A DNA stretch of 64,000 nt, taken from positions 96,425-160,424 of the forward strand of contig WTGF01000086.1 of assembly GCA_011525385.1 (NCBI GenBank). Reading direction: 5' to 3'. Positions 9,350-17,988 of the stretch are shown one piece after another (position 1 is the stretch's first letter; the number at the start of each line of letters is the position of its first letter). A program made the translations under genes and the position numbers. This DNA is from Chloroflexota bacterium. Lineage in GTDB: Bacteria; Chloroflexota; Anaerolineae; Aggregatilineales; Phototrophicaceae. The notes below the pieces were generated by a model. The model saw nothing but the letters and a program-made list of their open reading frames with translations, had not been told where the DNA came from and did not search any database.

Positions 9350-10522
9350 TTACACCAGTTCCCGGATAACTGCGTTGCTAAGCAGCCGACCCCGCTCGCT
9401 CAAGCGGACGCGGTCGCTTTCCACATGAATCAAGCCCACGGCCTTCATTTTTCGGATGCCGACAGGGAACTTGTCGGCGATGTCCACGCCGAAACGCCTT
9501 CGGAACGTCGGACGATGTATCCCCTCGCGGGTTAGCCTTATGCTCATCATTACAGTTTCATAAAGGTCTTCCCCGCTATTGACTTTTGTCGATTTCGCCA
9601 CGGCTGGCGTAAGCGGAAAATCATATTTTGCGCCTGAGCGCTCCTTGAGTGACTCGACATATCGTATGGGATTGGCTATGTTGGAATAACGAACACCGCC
9701 TGCGAAACCGTGCGCGCCCGCGCCAAGCCCAAGGTAGGGCAAGTTGCGCCAATACTGTAAGTTATGGCGACATTCGAACTGCGGACGCGTCCAATTGCTA
9801 ATCTCGTATTGCGCGTATCCGTCGCGTTCCAGGCCGCGCGACGCATATTCGTACATATCTGCGAAAATATCGTCGTTAGGCCGTGGCAATGCGCCGGCGT
9901 CGACTTGCGCGCGCAAAGCCGTTCCACCCTTCAGTTCCAGTCCGTACATCGAAACATGTTCCGGGGCATAACGGAGAACGGCATTAACCGTACGCTTCCA
10001 TTCATCGAGGGTTTCGCCAGGCGACCCGAATATGACGTCCAGGTTCACATTTTCGAAGCCCGCCTGTCGCGCGCAGCGCAGAGCGCCTTCGACAGCGTCA
10101 AGGTCATGGCGACGCTCGAATAGGCGCAGGACTCTTCCTGATGCGGATTGCATGCCAATGCTCAAACGGTTGATGCCGATTTCACGCAATCCGCGCAAAT
10201 ACGAAGTCGATATGTCATTAGGATTGGTCTCCATGGAGACTTCAAGATCGGCAGCCAGGGAGAAGCGCTCCGCCAGGCAATCCAGAATGTCCCGATAGTA
10301 GCGCGCTGCGAGCAGGGACGGGGTTCCGCCTCCGAAGTAGACGGTATGAATCTCCCGATGTGGATTGTTCGCGGAGGCAAATTCGATCTCTTGGAGAAGC
10401 GCGCGAATATACGCTGGAACCAGAGACCCAAGATCGGTGTAGATGTTGAACGCGCAGTAGCTGCAACGTGTCTCGCAAAAGGGTATGTGGATGTATGCGG
10501 AAAACGGTGCTTGTGGACTCAT
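9350..10522 (-). CDS. hemW: Radical SAM heme chaperone HemW
   Basis: 390 aa radical SAM protein. CETRCSYCAF gives the Cys triad C16, C20, C23 that holds the 4Fe-4S cluster, in the form CxxxCxxC followed by x-F rather than x-C, which marks HemW (heme-binding chaperone) rather than coproporphyrinogen dehydrogenase HemN. YFGGGTPSLL and SIGMQSASGRVLRLFERRH are also typical. The ATG at 10522 is preferred over a TTG six codons upstream; neither has a strong Shine-Dalgarno. Upstream on the minus strand is an AT-rich stretch with TTGACT at 10594-10589 that may hold the promoter. It is unlinked to other heme genes. Confidence 0.85.
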   Translation of the reverse strand: MSPQAPFSAYIHIPFCETRCSYCAFNIYTDLGSLVPAYIRALLQEIEFASANNPHREIHTVYFGGGTPSLLAARYYRDILDCLAERFSLAADLEVSMETNPNDISTSYLRGLREIGINRLSIGMQSASGRVLRLFERRHDLDAVEGALRCARQAGFENVNLDVIFGSPGETLDEWKRTVNAVLRYAPEHVSMYGLELKGGTALRAQVDAGALPRPNDDIFADMYEYASRGLERDGYAQYEISNWTRPQFECRHNLQYWRNLPYLGLGAGAHGFAGGVRYSNIANPIRYVESLKERSGAKYDFPLTPAVAKSTKVNSGEDLYETVMMSIRLTREGIHRPTFRRRFGVDIADKFPVGIRKMKAVGLIHVESDRVRLSERGRLLSNAVIRELV

Positions 10523-10774
10523 AATCGCGGCTGGTTTCAACGCAAGCCAGAGATTGCGCCAATGTTATTACTAAAATATAATTATGCAAGTCAACGTTCC
10601 CAGACATATTCGCTAGAGAGTCTGGTCGGGTCGGCAACTCCACAAGCTAGCAGGCAGGATGTTGTGCAAGCCCGAAACAGTCGAATCCGAACACTTTGCG
10701 GAACCGAATCCACGGGCATGGACACGGTCGGTATTTTTATTTGCAAAAGCCGCGACCTCCGGTATTAGGGAAAC

Positions 10775-11902
10775 GTGATGAACTTTTTGCGGCGTCTACT
10801 TGGCATGTCTCCTTCCCACATGGGAAGGGATGGGACGTCTCGTCGTGTTGCTCATGTTACACGCAGCAGGGACGCGCCGGCAGCGTCCATACCAAGCGCA
10901 GCGGACACCGAAGCTCAGCTAGTCGACCCCGAAGTTGATTTGGAAGAATTGCTGCCCGAGCAGCCTTCATTGGAGGACGAGGATAGAGCGGATCCAGAAA
11001 CCGAATCCGGCGAAGAACCGCAAACACAGCCAGTACAAAGGCAAGCCAACATTCAGCGGCAGCCACGTGCGGAACCTGCGCCGCCGCGACGCGAGCCTCC
11101 TCGGAAGTATAAGCCCAAGCGCGCTTTGACCTACGGCATCGCGACAGATGTTGGCAAGCTACGCGACAACAACGAAGATGCTTGTTTCGCCATGCAGTGG
11201 CATACGATGACCGTGGAAAATCGCCCGGACTTTGGTTTCTTTATTGTTGCGGATGGAATGGGTGGACATCTCGATGGCGAAAGGGCGGCAGGCATCGCCG
11301 TTCAGACGCTGGCGGCAGAGATGCTGCAAAGCGTCTACATGCCCTTGCTGCGGAATTTCAGAGCCGCGGAAAAGACTACTATCCTTGAAGCGTTGGTCAC
11401 CGCGTCGGAAAAGGCCAATTCAGCGGTCATTGACGCAGTGCCGGGTGGCGGCACGACCTTGTCCACCGTGGCAATTGTGGGCAACCTGGCCTATCTTGTG
11501 CATGTGGGCGACAGTCGCGCCTATCTGATCCACAATGACGAAATCGAGCAGTTGACGACTGACCATACCTTGGTGCAGCGATTGGTTGAGATGAAAGAAC
11601 TCACGCCCGAAGAAGCCGAGTATTACCCGCAGAAGAATGTGCTATACCGAGCTCTCGGACAAAATGAGAGCCTAAAAGTGGAAAGGCTGATTCGCAGTTT
11701 GCCCTCAGCGGCTCAAATGATAATCTGCAGTGATGGTTTATGGGACCTGGTGAACGACGAAACGATGAAGCGCGTGACGCTCGAAGCACCAAGTCCACAA
11801 GAAGCCTGTGATCGACTGGTCAGCCTTGCCAATGACCACGGGGGAACGGACAATATTTCCGTCATCATACTGAAAGTCCCGGAGAACGACATCAACATCT
11901 AG
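10775..11902 (+). CDS. PP2C-family protein serine/threonine phosphatase with disordered N-terminus
   Basis: 375 aa. Residues 1-120 are low-complexity, acidic and proline-rich, then a PP2C domain of about 250 aa. The metal-dependent phosphatase motifs are all present: GKLRDNNEDACF, VADGMGGHLDGERAA, GGTTLSTVAIV, VHVGDSRAYLI, LTTDHT, ICSDGLWDLV and GGTDNISVIIL. The Asp residues of these motifs bind two Mn/Mg ions. Relatives such as Stp1/PstP oppose Hanks-type Ser/Thr kinases, but no kinase is in the window. GTG at 10775 is directly followed by ATG, either of which could be the start. The orphan response regulator 107 nt downstream may share its transcript. Confidence 0.88.
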   Translation: MMNFLRRLLGMSPSHMGRDGTSRRVAHVTRSRDAPAASIPSAADTEAQLVDPEVDLEELLPEQPSLEDEDRADPETESGEEPQTQPVQRQANIQRQPRAEPAPPRREPPRKYKPKRALTYGIATDVGKLRDNNEDACFAMQWHTMTVENRPDFGFFIVADGMGGHLDGERAAGIAVQTLAAEMLQSVYMPLLRNFRAAEKTTILEALVTASEKANSAVIDAVPGGGTTLSTVAIVGNLAYLVHVGDSRAYLIHNDEIEQLTTDHTLVQRLVEMKELTPEEAEYYPQKNVLYRALGQNESLKVERLIRSLPSAAQMIICSDGLWDLVNDETMKRVTLEAPSPQEACDRLVSLANDHGGTDNISVIILKVPENDINI

Positions 11903-12009
11903 ACTATGTCGCATCCCGTCGTGACTGCAAACAATAATCGGATCTTTTTGCATAAATTACAGCATGATGATGCTCTGTCCAAGGACCTGAAGGAATAGAC
12001 TGGGGAAAA

Positions 12010-12750
12010 ATGAATTCAGTGCCATCCATCAATCGGATTCGCAAGCGCAAGACTATATTGGTTGTTGACGACGAACCGCGCATGATCGGCTTCATTCGCA
12101 TGAATCTCGAATTGGAAGACTATCAAGTAATCGAGGCCCATAACGGTTTGGAAGCGCTTGACGCGCTGCGCACGCAATTGCCGGACCTGGTTCTCCTCGA
12201 CGTCATGATGCCGGATCTGGACGGCTTCGAGACCTTGCGCATGTTGCGAGAGTTTTCCGATATTCCGGTCATTATGTTGACTGCCAAAGGCGAGGAGAAC
12301 GACAAAGTGCTGGGTTTGGAACTGGGCGCCGATGATTATATCACCAAGCCCTTTGGACCACGGGAACTGTCAAGCCGCATCAAAGCCATATTCCGACGAC
12401 TCGAAAAACCGTCGACCGATGAAGCCGTCTTGCGCGTTGACGATCGGCTTAGTGTGGATTTCAACCAGCGCCAGGTTATTGTAGACGGCGCAGCCGTGAA
12501 GTTGCGACCGACCGAGTATCGCCTTCTGTATCATCTGATTCGGAATGCGGGCTGGACAGTGCCGCACGATCAGATCTTGCAAAAGGTCTGGGGATACGAA
12601 TACAGAGATGAGGCGCATTACGTGCGGCTATATGTCAACTATCTGCGCGAAAAGATAGAAGAAGATCCTTCAAATCCGCGTTATATCATCACCGAACGCG
12701 GTGTCGGCTATCGTTTCATCAACTTCAGGGATCAAGACCAACAGTCCTAG
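12010..12750 (+). CDS. OmpR/PhoB-family response regulator (orphan)
   Basis: 246 aa two-domain regulator. Receiver domain: acidic pair D20-D21, phospho-acceptor Asp64 in LLDVMMPD, Thr91 and Lys113 in TKPFG. The C-terminal winged helix (about residues 140-240) carries [12 protein letters not shown], a recognition-helix region [15 protein letters not shown], and RGVGYRF. It would bind direct-repeat operators when phosphorylated. No histidine kinase gene is next to it, so the partner is elsewhere. Downstream, a small gene on the opposite strand ends 2 nt from its stop. A GGGGA Shine-Dalgarno precedes the ATG. Confidence 0.9.
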   Translation: MNSVPSINRIRKRKTILVVDDEPRMIGFIRMNLELEDYQVIEAHNGLEALDALRTQLPDLVLLDVMMPDLDGFETLRMLREFSDIPVIMLTAKGEENDKVLGLELGADDYITKPFGPRELSSRIKAIFRRLEKPSTDEAVLRVDDRLSVDFNQRQVIVDGAAVKLRPTEYRLLYHLIRNAGWTVPHDQILQKVWGYEYRDEAHYVRLYVNYLREKIEEDPSNPRYIITERGVGYRFINFRDQDQQS

Positions 12751-12752
12751 AC

Positions 12753-13094
12753 TTAGACGGGTAAGAAGCCGAAGTCAAGGTATAAGCACACTTGATCGGG
12801 CCCGACCGAGGCGTATTCCGAGCATTCTAGCGATCCGTAATCACGAAATACAAAAACCCTGCGATTGCGCCGCTTGAGTTTTTTCTTGAGCGTGTTCCAC
12901 TGCGATTTGCTTGGCATACCCGCGCTATCGATCAGTTCGAAATAGCTCTTGCGGAAAATCGCGCGATAGTGATGGTCGTCGTATTCGATCAGCTTTATCA
13001 GACAGGCCCCTCGCGGACCGGACAAGGCATCATTGATAAAGTCTGACGCAAAATGACGGCGCACCTTTTGGAACCTTGGCAGTTCATGACGCAT
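12753..13094 (-). CDS. Hypothetical protein, 113 aa
   Basis: Basic, soluble 113-aa protein not assigned to a family. It contains a strongly cationic stretch (LKKKLKRRNRRVFVF) and alternating hydrophobic segments suggesting a small alpha/beta fold. The ATG at 13094 has only a distant AGGGA. It ends 2 nt from the response regulator in convergent orientation, and its promoter side faces repeat copy B. It could be a real accessory gene or a conserved small protein; there is no evidence for function. Confidence 0.5.
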   Translation of the reverse strand: MRHELPRFQKVRRHFASDFINDALSGPRGACLIKLIEYDDHHYRAIFRKSYFELIDSAGMPSKSQWNTLKKKLKRRNRRVFVFRDYGSLECSEYASVGPDQVCLYLDFGFLPV

Positions 13095-13116
13095 TTTCAG
13101 ACTGTCCCTTTTTAGA

Positions 13117-13216
13117 ACCCTCTTGCTCGCGCAAGGAGAAGTCTTGTTATTTTGTATGAGCGCGGCATTCCTGTGGACAATTCGCCGGTTACGCGCCGAG
13201 CGGCTGTGCTAGACTG
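13117..13216 (+). repeat. Dispersed intergenic hairpin repeat, copy B
   Basis: Best reference copy. It has a left hairpin (CTTGC, loop, GCAAG), the core TTGTTATTTTGTATGAGCGC, then CCTGTGGACAATTCGCCGG and the right block GCGCCGAGCGGCTG. The copy at 14949 matches it over most of its length in the opposite orientation. Confidence 0.75.
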
Positions 13217-13287
13217 AGTGACAATACCAATCGTACATCGTCGCTTCATTTTTTGGTATATATTGTCCGCCTGAATCCGTAAACGAT

Positions 13288-14880
13288 ATGCAACGCGTCC
13301 TCAATTTCGCTTTGATTATGCTGTTCGGTATGATGCTTGTGCATACCTTGGTGTACCTGGCATTTGGCGCCGCCCTTATCCCTTTTCCCTTTGATTACGA
13401 TCAGGCAGAGGGCTTTGAACTCAATAACGCGGTTTTGCTCGCATCGGGGCGTTGCCCCTACTGCAACAACGATGTCTTTCCTTTCTACGGCAGTGGCTAT
13501 CCCCCGCTATTTCATATCTTGATGGTCCCCTTTGTGAAACTGTTTGGACCTCAGTTTTGGTATGGCCGTCTGATGATTTTCGGCGCGACGTTAGTCACCG
13601 CCTTGGCCATCGCTTGGGCAGTGTTTCGCGATTCCCGACATCGAATGATCGCCACGATCGCCGGACTCGCCTTTTTGTCGTCCAATTATGTCTATCACAT
13701 CGGCCCTCTGCTGCGTCAGCATTTGCTCATGGTGATGTTCGAAACCTTGGCCGTGGTAATCATAGCGAGTGCCTTCGAACCCGGCATCAAAACAAGACGA
13801 CGGCTGTTCGTCGCCTTTGCCCTGCTACTTTGCGCCGGCTATACCAAACAACTCGCCTACACCAGCTGTATCGCTGTATCGTTCTGGCTATTCTTGCGCA
13901 ATCCGCGCGCTGCTATTCAATACAGCCTGGGCCTTGCGCTAGCGGCCGGGGCTATTTTCGCGCTATTGATGCTCGTGACCGACGGCCACTGGTGGATCAA
14001 CATAATCGCCGCAAATCAGAATCCCTATCGAATGGATCAGTTCCTCGGTTTGCTGCAGCAATTCCTGAGACTCCACGGCTGGCTGTTTGCGCTGGCAATT
14101 GGGATGGTCGTTTACGAGATGTACTTTGATCGACTGTCGGTCTTTTCGATCTGGTTCGTTGCTGCGTTCATCAACACCAGCGCCGCCGGAAAATGGGGCG
14201 CCGGTGATAGTTATTTCGTCACTGCGCTAGCCGCCATCTGTATCTTGAGCGGGATCTTCCTCGCCCGATCGATAACCAGCGGCCGGCATTTGCCGGGCAA
14301 CTACCTGTCTCGCTTCCTGAAACCGACTACAGGTGGCAAATGGCTCGCGCTTTCAGCCACGATACTTTTCCTGGCATACGGCATCTCCGTTTTCAAATTA
14401 CCGACATCGGGACAGTTCTTCGCGCCTATCGCCTCGGCCCTAAATATCCAACCTCTGCCATCTTGGCGCTACCCTTTGTACGATCCCGCCGGCTGGACGG
14501 TCGGCTACGCGGTAACCGGTCACTTGCCCTCTCAAGATGACTACGTCAGAGGCTGGGAGATTGTCGATGCGATCGAACAGAGCGACGGGCTGTTGCTCTC
14601 CGAAGATGCCGGCTTTAATCTGCGTAGCGGTCGCGAAGTCATAGCCAATGCCATACATTTGAAAAACTTGTGGGAGAACGGTTTGTTCGACCCGACAGAG
14701 TTGATCAAAAGGATCAGATCTCACAGTTTTGCTTTGGTGATTATACGCGCGGGTTTGTTTCCTCCTCCGGTGATGTCCGCGATTCACAGCGACTATCAGC
14801 TTGATCAAATCATCTCGATGAATGGCTTCGATTACCAGTTGTGGAAGCCTCGGACAAGCGCAAGCGCCGGCGATGAATGA
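13288..14880 (+). CDS. GT-C fold membrane glycosyltransferase (ArnT/PMT-like)
   Basis: 530 aa with about 10-12 membrane helices. The first helix is followed by a loop with an acidic site (FPFDYDQAEGFE) and by FPFYGSGYPPLFHILMVP, a layout typical of GT39/GT83-like enzymes that use polyprenyl-phosphate sugars. The last 130 residues form an extracytoplasmic soluble domain. A pair of Cys in RCPYCNN lies in the first periplasmic-side loop. Acceptor unknown. ATG start at 13288. It is flanked by repeat copies on both sides and is not in an operon with the 5' polysaccharide cluster. Confidence 0.7.
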   Translation: MQRVLNFALIMLFGMMLVHTLVYLAFGAALIPFPFDYDQAEGFELNNAVLLASGRCPYCNNDVFPFYGSGYPPLFHILMVPFVKLFGPQFWYGRLMIFGATLVTALAIAWAVFRDSRHRMIATIAGLAFLSSNYVYHIGPLLRQHLLMVMFETLAVVIIASAFEPGIKTRRRLFVAFALLLCAGYTKQLAYTSCIAVSFWLFLRNPRAAIQYSLGLALAAGAIFALLMLVTDGHWWINIIAANQNPYRMDQFLGLLQQFLRLHGWLFALAIGMVVYEMYFDRLSVFSIWFVAAFINTSAAGKWGAGDSYFVTALAAICILSGIFLARSITSGRHLPGNYLSRFLKPTTGGKWLALSATILFLAYGISVFKLPTSGQFFAPIASALNIQPLPSWRYPLYDPAGWTVGYAVTGHLPSQDDYVRGWEIVDAIEQSDGLLLSEDAGFNLRSGREVIANAIHLKNLWENGLFDPTELIKRIRSHSFALVIIRAGLFPPPVMSAIHSDYQLDQIISMNGFDYQLWKPRTSASAGDE

Positions 14881-14948
14881 CGGATACGCTCTCAGTTTTG
14901 GCCGGTGATATTTCGAACAAGTCCAATTAGAATGTCCCCAACACATTG

Positions 14949-15048
14949 ATCGACGCGTAAGCGACGAATCGTCCACAGGAATGTCGCGCTCACAGAAAAT
15001 AATAAGCTTTCTCGTCGCATGAGCGATGCGATTTATTAAATAAGAGGG
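14949..15048 (-). repeat. Dispersed intergenic hairpin repeat, copy E2 (inverted)
   Basis: Reverse orientation. GTCCACAGGAATGnCGCGCT and AAAATAAnAAG match the complement of copy B closely. Inside, TCGCAT and ATGCGA form a 6-bp stem, flanked by AATAA and TTATT which extend it. Confidence 0.75.
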
Positions 15049-15214
15049 CAGATCCCGCGACGTGATTGCCGGCTTGCCGCCGAAGAAAATGTTTTTTCGG
15101 CAATTTGGCAATTTGGCAGGAAGCGTGATTGGGTTGTTAATGTGCAAGTGAAGTCAGGATAGCGGGGATGCGGGCGGGAGTGGCGACTAAATGGTCGCGG
15201 TTTGGATGCAACAA

Positions 15215-15313
15215 AGCCGCAGGGCGCGTAACCGGCGGGAAGGTTTTCCGCGCTTACACAAAATACCGAGCCTACTCCTCGCATGAAGCAAGGGGAGTGT
15301 TAAACAAGAGGGA
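15215..15313 (-). repeat. Dispersed intergenic hairpin repeat, copy E (inverted)
   Basis: Reverse orientation. GGCGCGTAACCGGCG and ACACAAAATA match the complement of copy B. The hairpin is formed by ACTCC and GGAGT with different bases from copy B. Its terminal AAGAGGG supplies the ribosome-binding site of the flavin reductase gene. Confidence 0.75.
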
Positions 15314-15319
15314 GATTTC

Positions 15320-15823
15320 ATGAGCGAAGTCGACGGTCAAGCATTCAAGAACATCCTGGCCTGCTGGACGGCTGGCATCACCGTAGTTTCTGTTTCATCC
15401 GAGGGAGATTGGCAGGCGATAACAGTCAACTCCTTTGCCAGCGTGAGCATGACTCCGCCTCTGGTTTGCCTGAACATCGCCAACCGGCTCGATACTCGCG
15501 CTTACATGGCGCGTGAGGGGCATTTCTCGGTAAGCATTCTTTCGGACCAGCAACTGGAGCTGGGCAAGCGATTTGCCGGCTACTTCGATGATAAACTTGA
15601 TAACCGCTTCGACGGGCTAAACTGCGATACGACCTCGCTAGGCGATCCAATCATTCCCGATGCGATGGCATGGCTTGGCTGCACGGTCGAGCACATGATC
15701 AATGTAGGCGAGAATTCCATGTTTGTTGGTCATGTACAGGAAGGCGGCTGGACAAGCGACAAAACGCCGCTCTTGTATCACAACCGACTGTGGGGAACTT
15801 TTGCAGCCACGGAGCAAAAGTAG
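15320..15823 (+). CDS. Flavin reductase family protein
   Basis: 167 aa with the split-barrel FMN-binding fold (flavin reductase-like domain). The pattern WTAGITVVS, then ITVNSFASVSMTPPLVCLNI, HFSVSILSDQQ and LLYHNRLWGTF is characteristic. Members reduce FMN/FAD with NAD(P)H, often as the partner of a monooxygenase, but no monooxygenase is adjacent, so its electron acceptor is unknown. ATG with GGGAG 5 nt upstream; that Shine-Dalgarno is the end of an inverted intergenic repeat. Monocistronic by context, convergent with ppgK. Confidence 0.85.
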   Translation: MSEVDGQAFKNILACWTAGITVVSVSSEGDWQAITVNSFASVSMTPPLVCLNIANRLDTRAYMAREGHFSVSILSDQQLELGKRFAGYFDDKLDNRFDGLNCDTTSLGDPIIPDAMAWLGCTVEHMINVGENSMFVGHVQEGGWTSDKTPLLYHNRLWGTFAATEQK

Positions 15824-15840
15824 TCAATGATTCTTCACAT

Positions 15841-15936
15841 TTCAATGAATCGCGATTTACGGTTGCCGAGCAGGTTTACTGTTTTATGTGGGCGCGGTAG
15901 CCCAAATTCGCCGGTTAGGCGCCGAGCGCTTTGAGC
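15841..15936 (+). repeat. Dispersed intergenic hairpin repeat, copy C
   Basis: Nearly identical to copy A in its left half (AATGAATCGCGATTTnCGG), with the core TGTTTTATGTGGGCGCGG and the right block TTCGCCGGTTAGGCGCCGAG. It lies between two convergent genes, so it cannot be a promoter for either. Confidence 0.7.
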
Positions 15937-15948
15937 AGAAAATATGAG

Positions 15949-16686
15949 TTAGACCAGCTCGCGGGCAGCTATTGCCGCGCCAATAATCCCGGCCCGATTG
16001 CGCAATTGCGCTGGTACGATCTTTGTAGCGCAAGAAATATGAGGAAAGAACTTATGGTATTTCTTGCTGATGCCGCCCCCGATGATGAAAATATCCGGAG
16101 TGAAGAGCGCCTCAATATAGCGCAGGTGCTCGGAAAGATACTTGCCCCACTTGCGCCAACTGTATCCGTTTTCCTGGCGTCCTCGGTCGGAGGTGCGATC
16201 TTCGGCGTCCTTGCCCCGAATAATGAGATGACCAAATTCGGTGTTCGGTATCAAAACACCGTCTATGAAAAATGCGCTGCCGACCCCGGTGCCCAAGGTC
16301 AGAATGACGACCAAGCCGCTTTGGTCTTTCCCGGCGCCAAATTGTAATTCCGCGATGCCGGCAGCGTCGGCATCATTGAGCACCAGTACTGGATTGCCGG
16401 TAGCCGCTCGGAAGAGCGCCTGCGCATCGGTATCAATCCACTCGTCGTCGACGTTGGCCGCCGTACGGGTAATCCCATGCTGTACGACAGCGGGAAAAGT
16501 GCAGCCTATTGGCCCTGCCCAGCTAAAGTGCCTGGCGATCTCGCCAACGACATCCGCGACGGGTTCGGGTTTGGCAGGTTGCGGCGTTTCTATGCGAAGG
16601 CGCTCGCCGACGAATGCGCCCTTGGACGTATCGACAATCGCGCCTTTGATGCCGGACCCGCCAATGTCTATACCCAAGACCTCCAT
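15949..16686 (-). CDS. ppgK: Polyphosphate glucokinase (ROK family)
   Basis: 245 aa ROK-type sugar kinase that phosphorylates glucose to glucose-6-phosphate using polyphosphate and/or ATP. Motifs: [15 protein letters not shown] (phosphate loop), catalytic Asp in [23 protein letters not shown], and PNTEFGH. The zinc-binding CxCGxxGCxE motif of ROK repressors and ATP-only glucokinases is absent, and length and these motifs fit polyphosphate glucokinase. ATG at 16686 with AGGGGA 7 nt upstream. Single gene with its own promoter; it feeds the glycolytic genes found elsewhere in this window. Confidence 0.87.
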   Translation of the reverse strand: MEVLGIDIGGSGIKGAIVDTSKGAFVGERLRIETPQPAKPEPVADVVGEIARHFSWAGPIGCTFPAVVQHGITRTAANVDDEWIDTDAQALFRAATGNPVLVLNDADAAGIAELQFGAGKDQSGLVVILTLGTGVGSAFFIDGVLIPNTEFGHLIIRGKDAEDRTSDRGRQENGYSWRKWGKYLSEHLRYIEALFTPDIFIIGGGISKKYHKFFPHISCATKIVPAQLRNRAGIIGAAIAARELV

Positions 16687-16725
16687 ACTTTTGTCCCCTC
16701 GCTGTTCCCGAATTGAAATTGTTCA

Positions 16726-16753
16726 ATCATACCAAATTCGTGAACTATGTCAT
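16726..16753 (-). promoter_or_regulatory. Sigma70-type promoter for ppgK
   Basis: Minus-strand ATGACA (16753-16748) and TATGAT (16731-16726) with a 16-nt spacer, 40 nt before the start codon. Confidence 0.5.
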
Positions 16754-16870
16754 AATGGAGACGCAGTCCAAGACACCCTATCGGATTTTTCCCAGGGCTG
16801 TCGATGATTACTATGTCCGAAGCAACTAAACGCACAAACCTACGATTGCTCTGTGCGCTGGCAAGCGAGC

Positions 16871-16900
16871 TTGAATTGCTGAGCGTTTGGCCTTTATAGT
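16871..16900 (+). promoter_or_regulatory. Putative promoter for the L,D-transpeptidase
   Basis: TTGAAT (16871-16876), 18-nt spacer, TATAGT (16895-16900), 39 nt before the ATG. Confidence 0.5.
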
Positions 16901-16939
16901 GATAGTGAAGAGTACTTGTCCAACTCTATGGGATAGCAA

Positions 16940-17971
16940 ATGCTGCGGTCACCTGTTTCCATACTTGTATCTATCTTGATCCTGAGTTTTTCTGGCCTGG
17001 CCAGCGCGCAGAATAGCTGCGCGGCTGGAAGTTGTGGTCTGGATCAAAGCGCCATCGCTTCGTACCCCACTCCACGGGTGGTTCCATTGCAGATCGATGA
17101 AGAGATGCTCTATGACCGCGAATACAGACAAGTCAGTGCCGAACTGGCGATCTACGATCAACCGGCCGGACAGGTCATAGAGACACTCGGCACAGGTTAC
17201 AGCTTCGTCACTGTGCAGGGAGAATTGGACGGCTGGGCGCAAATAGGCGACGGCAAGTGGGTATTGTCCGATAGTCTGGGAGAGCCGTGGACGCCATCAA
17301 GGTTCGCGGGTGTGACATTGCCGGATCAGGCGCTTCCCTACACCATGGCCTGGACCTTGCGTCACTTGAATGGTTCGCAGACCCCGGGCGGACCCGAGGC
17401 CGCGAGCAATCCGTTTCTCTATCGCTATTCCCGGGTCAACATTTACGCAACTGTCCAAGTTGATGGCTATAACTGGTACCAAATCGGTACCAATCAATGG
17501 GTGCATCAGTTCAAGGTCGCCAAGCTCTTGCCAGTGGAAAAACCGGAAGAAGTTGATACTCACAAATGGGTCAGCGTTGACCTCTACGAACAAGTTGCCA
17601 TCGCCTACGAAGGAGCCAGGCCGGTCTTTGCCACTTTGATATCCTCAGGTCTGGAAGAATGGCCGACTAATGAAGGTGTGTTCCATGTCTATGTGCGTTT
17701 CCCCCGAACGCTCATGAGCGGGGCCTACAATCAACCTGATTTCTATTATCTCGAAGAAGTGCCCTGGACGATGTATTTCGACGGTGATATTGCCTTACAC
17801 GGCGCTTACTGGCATGACGGATTCGGTTATCGCAAGAGCCACGGTTGTGTAAACATGACAATTACCGACGCGCATTGGTTGTTCCAATGGGCGGAAGATG
17901 AATATGACTTTGCAAACGGGGACTATATCGGTCCGGCAGTCTATGTCTACTCGAGCGGCGAGTACAACTGA
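16940..17971 (+). CDS. Secreted L,D-transpeptidase (YkuD domain)
   Basis: 343 aa exported enzyme. Residues 1-23 form a signal peptide ending ASAQ. Residues about 50-200 contain two SH3-like beta segments (WAQIGDGKWV and WYQIGTNQWVHQF). The C-terminal catalytic domain has LHGAYWHDGFG and SHGCVNM with Cys303 as nucleophile. YkuD enzymes make 3-3 cross-links in peptidoglycan or attach proteins to it. The mature protein starts with a Cys-containing segment (NSCAAGSCG) that may form a disulphide. ATG at 16940. Convergent with asd. Confidence 0.87.
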   Translation: MLRSPVSILVSILILSFSGLASAQNSCAAGSCGLDQSAIASYPTPRVVPLQIDEEMLYDREYRQVSAELAIYDQPAGQVIETLGTGYSFVTVQGELDGWAQIGDGKWVLSDSLGEPWTPSRFAGVTLPDQALPYTMAWTLRHLNGSQTPGGPEAASNPFLYRYSRVNIYATVQVDGYNWYQIGTNQWVHQFKVAKLLPVEKPEEVDTHKWVSVDLYEQVAIAYEGARPVFATLISSGLEEWPTNEGVFHVYVRFPRTLMSGAYNQPDFYYLEEVPWTMYFDGDIALHGAYWHDGFGYRKSHGCVNMTITDAHWLFQWAEDEYDFANGDYIGPAVYVYSSGEYN

Positions 17972-17988
17972 GCCTCAATTCACGCGGA

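Larger units (their letters stand above)
14881..15319. other. 439-bp non-coding gap with two repeat copies
   Basis: Between the GT-C glycosyltransferase and the flavin reductase. It holds two inverted copies of the dispersed repeat (14949-15048 and 15215-15313) separated by about 165 nt in which I see no gene. The right copy runs into the Shine-Dalgarno of the flavin reductase. Confidence 0.7.

Noticed and set aside
13180..13190. TGTGGACAA in repeat copy B as a DnaA box
   Set aside because: A single near-match inside a dispersed repeat, no cluster of boxes and no dnaA/dnaN nearby; an origin is not supported.
15981..16807. Long plus-strand frames opposite polyphosphate glucokinase
   Set aside because: The minus-strand protein has complete kinase motifs; the plus-strand frames are shadows from codon bias.
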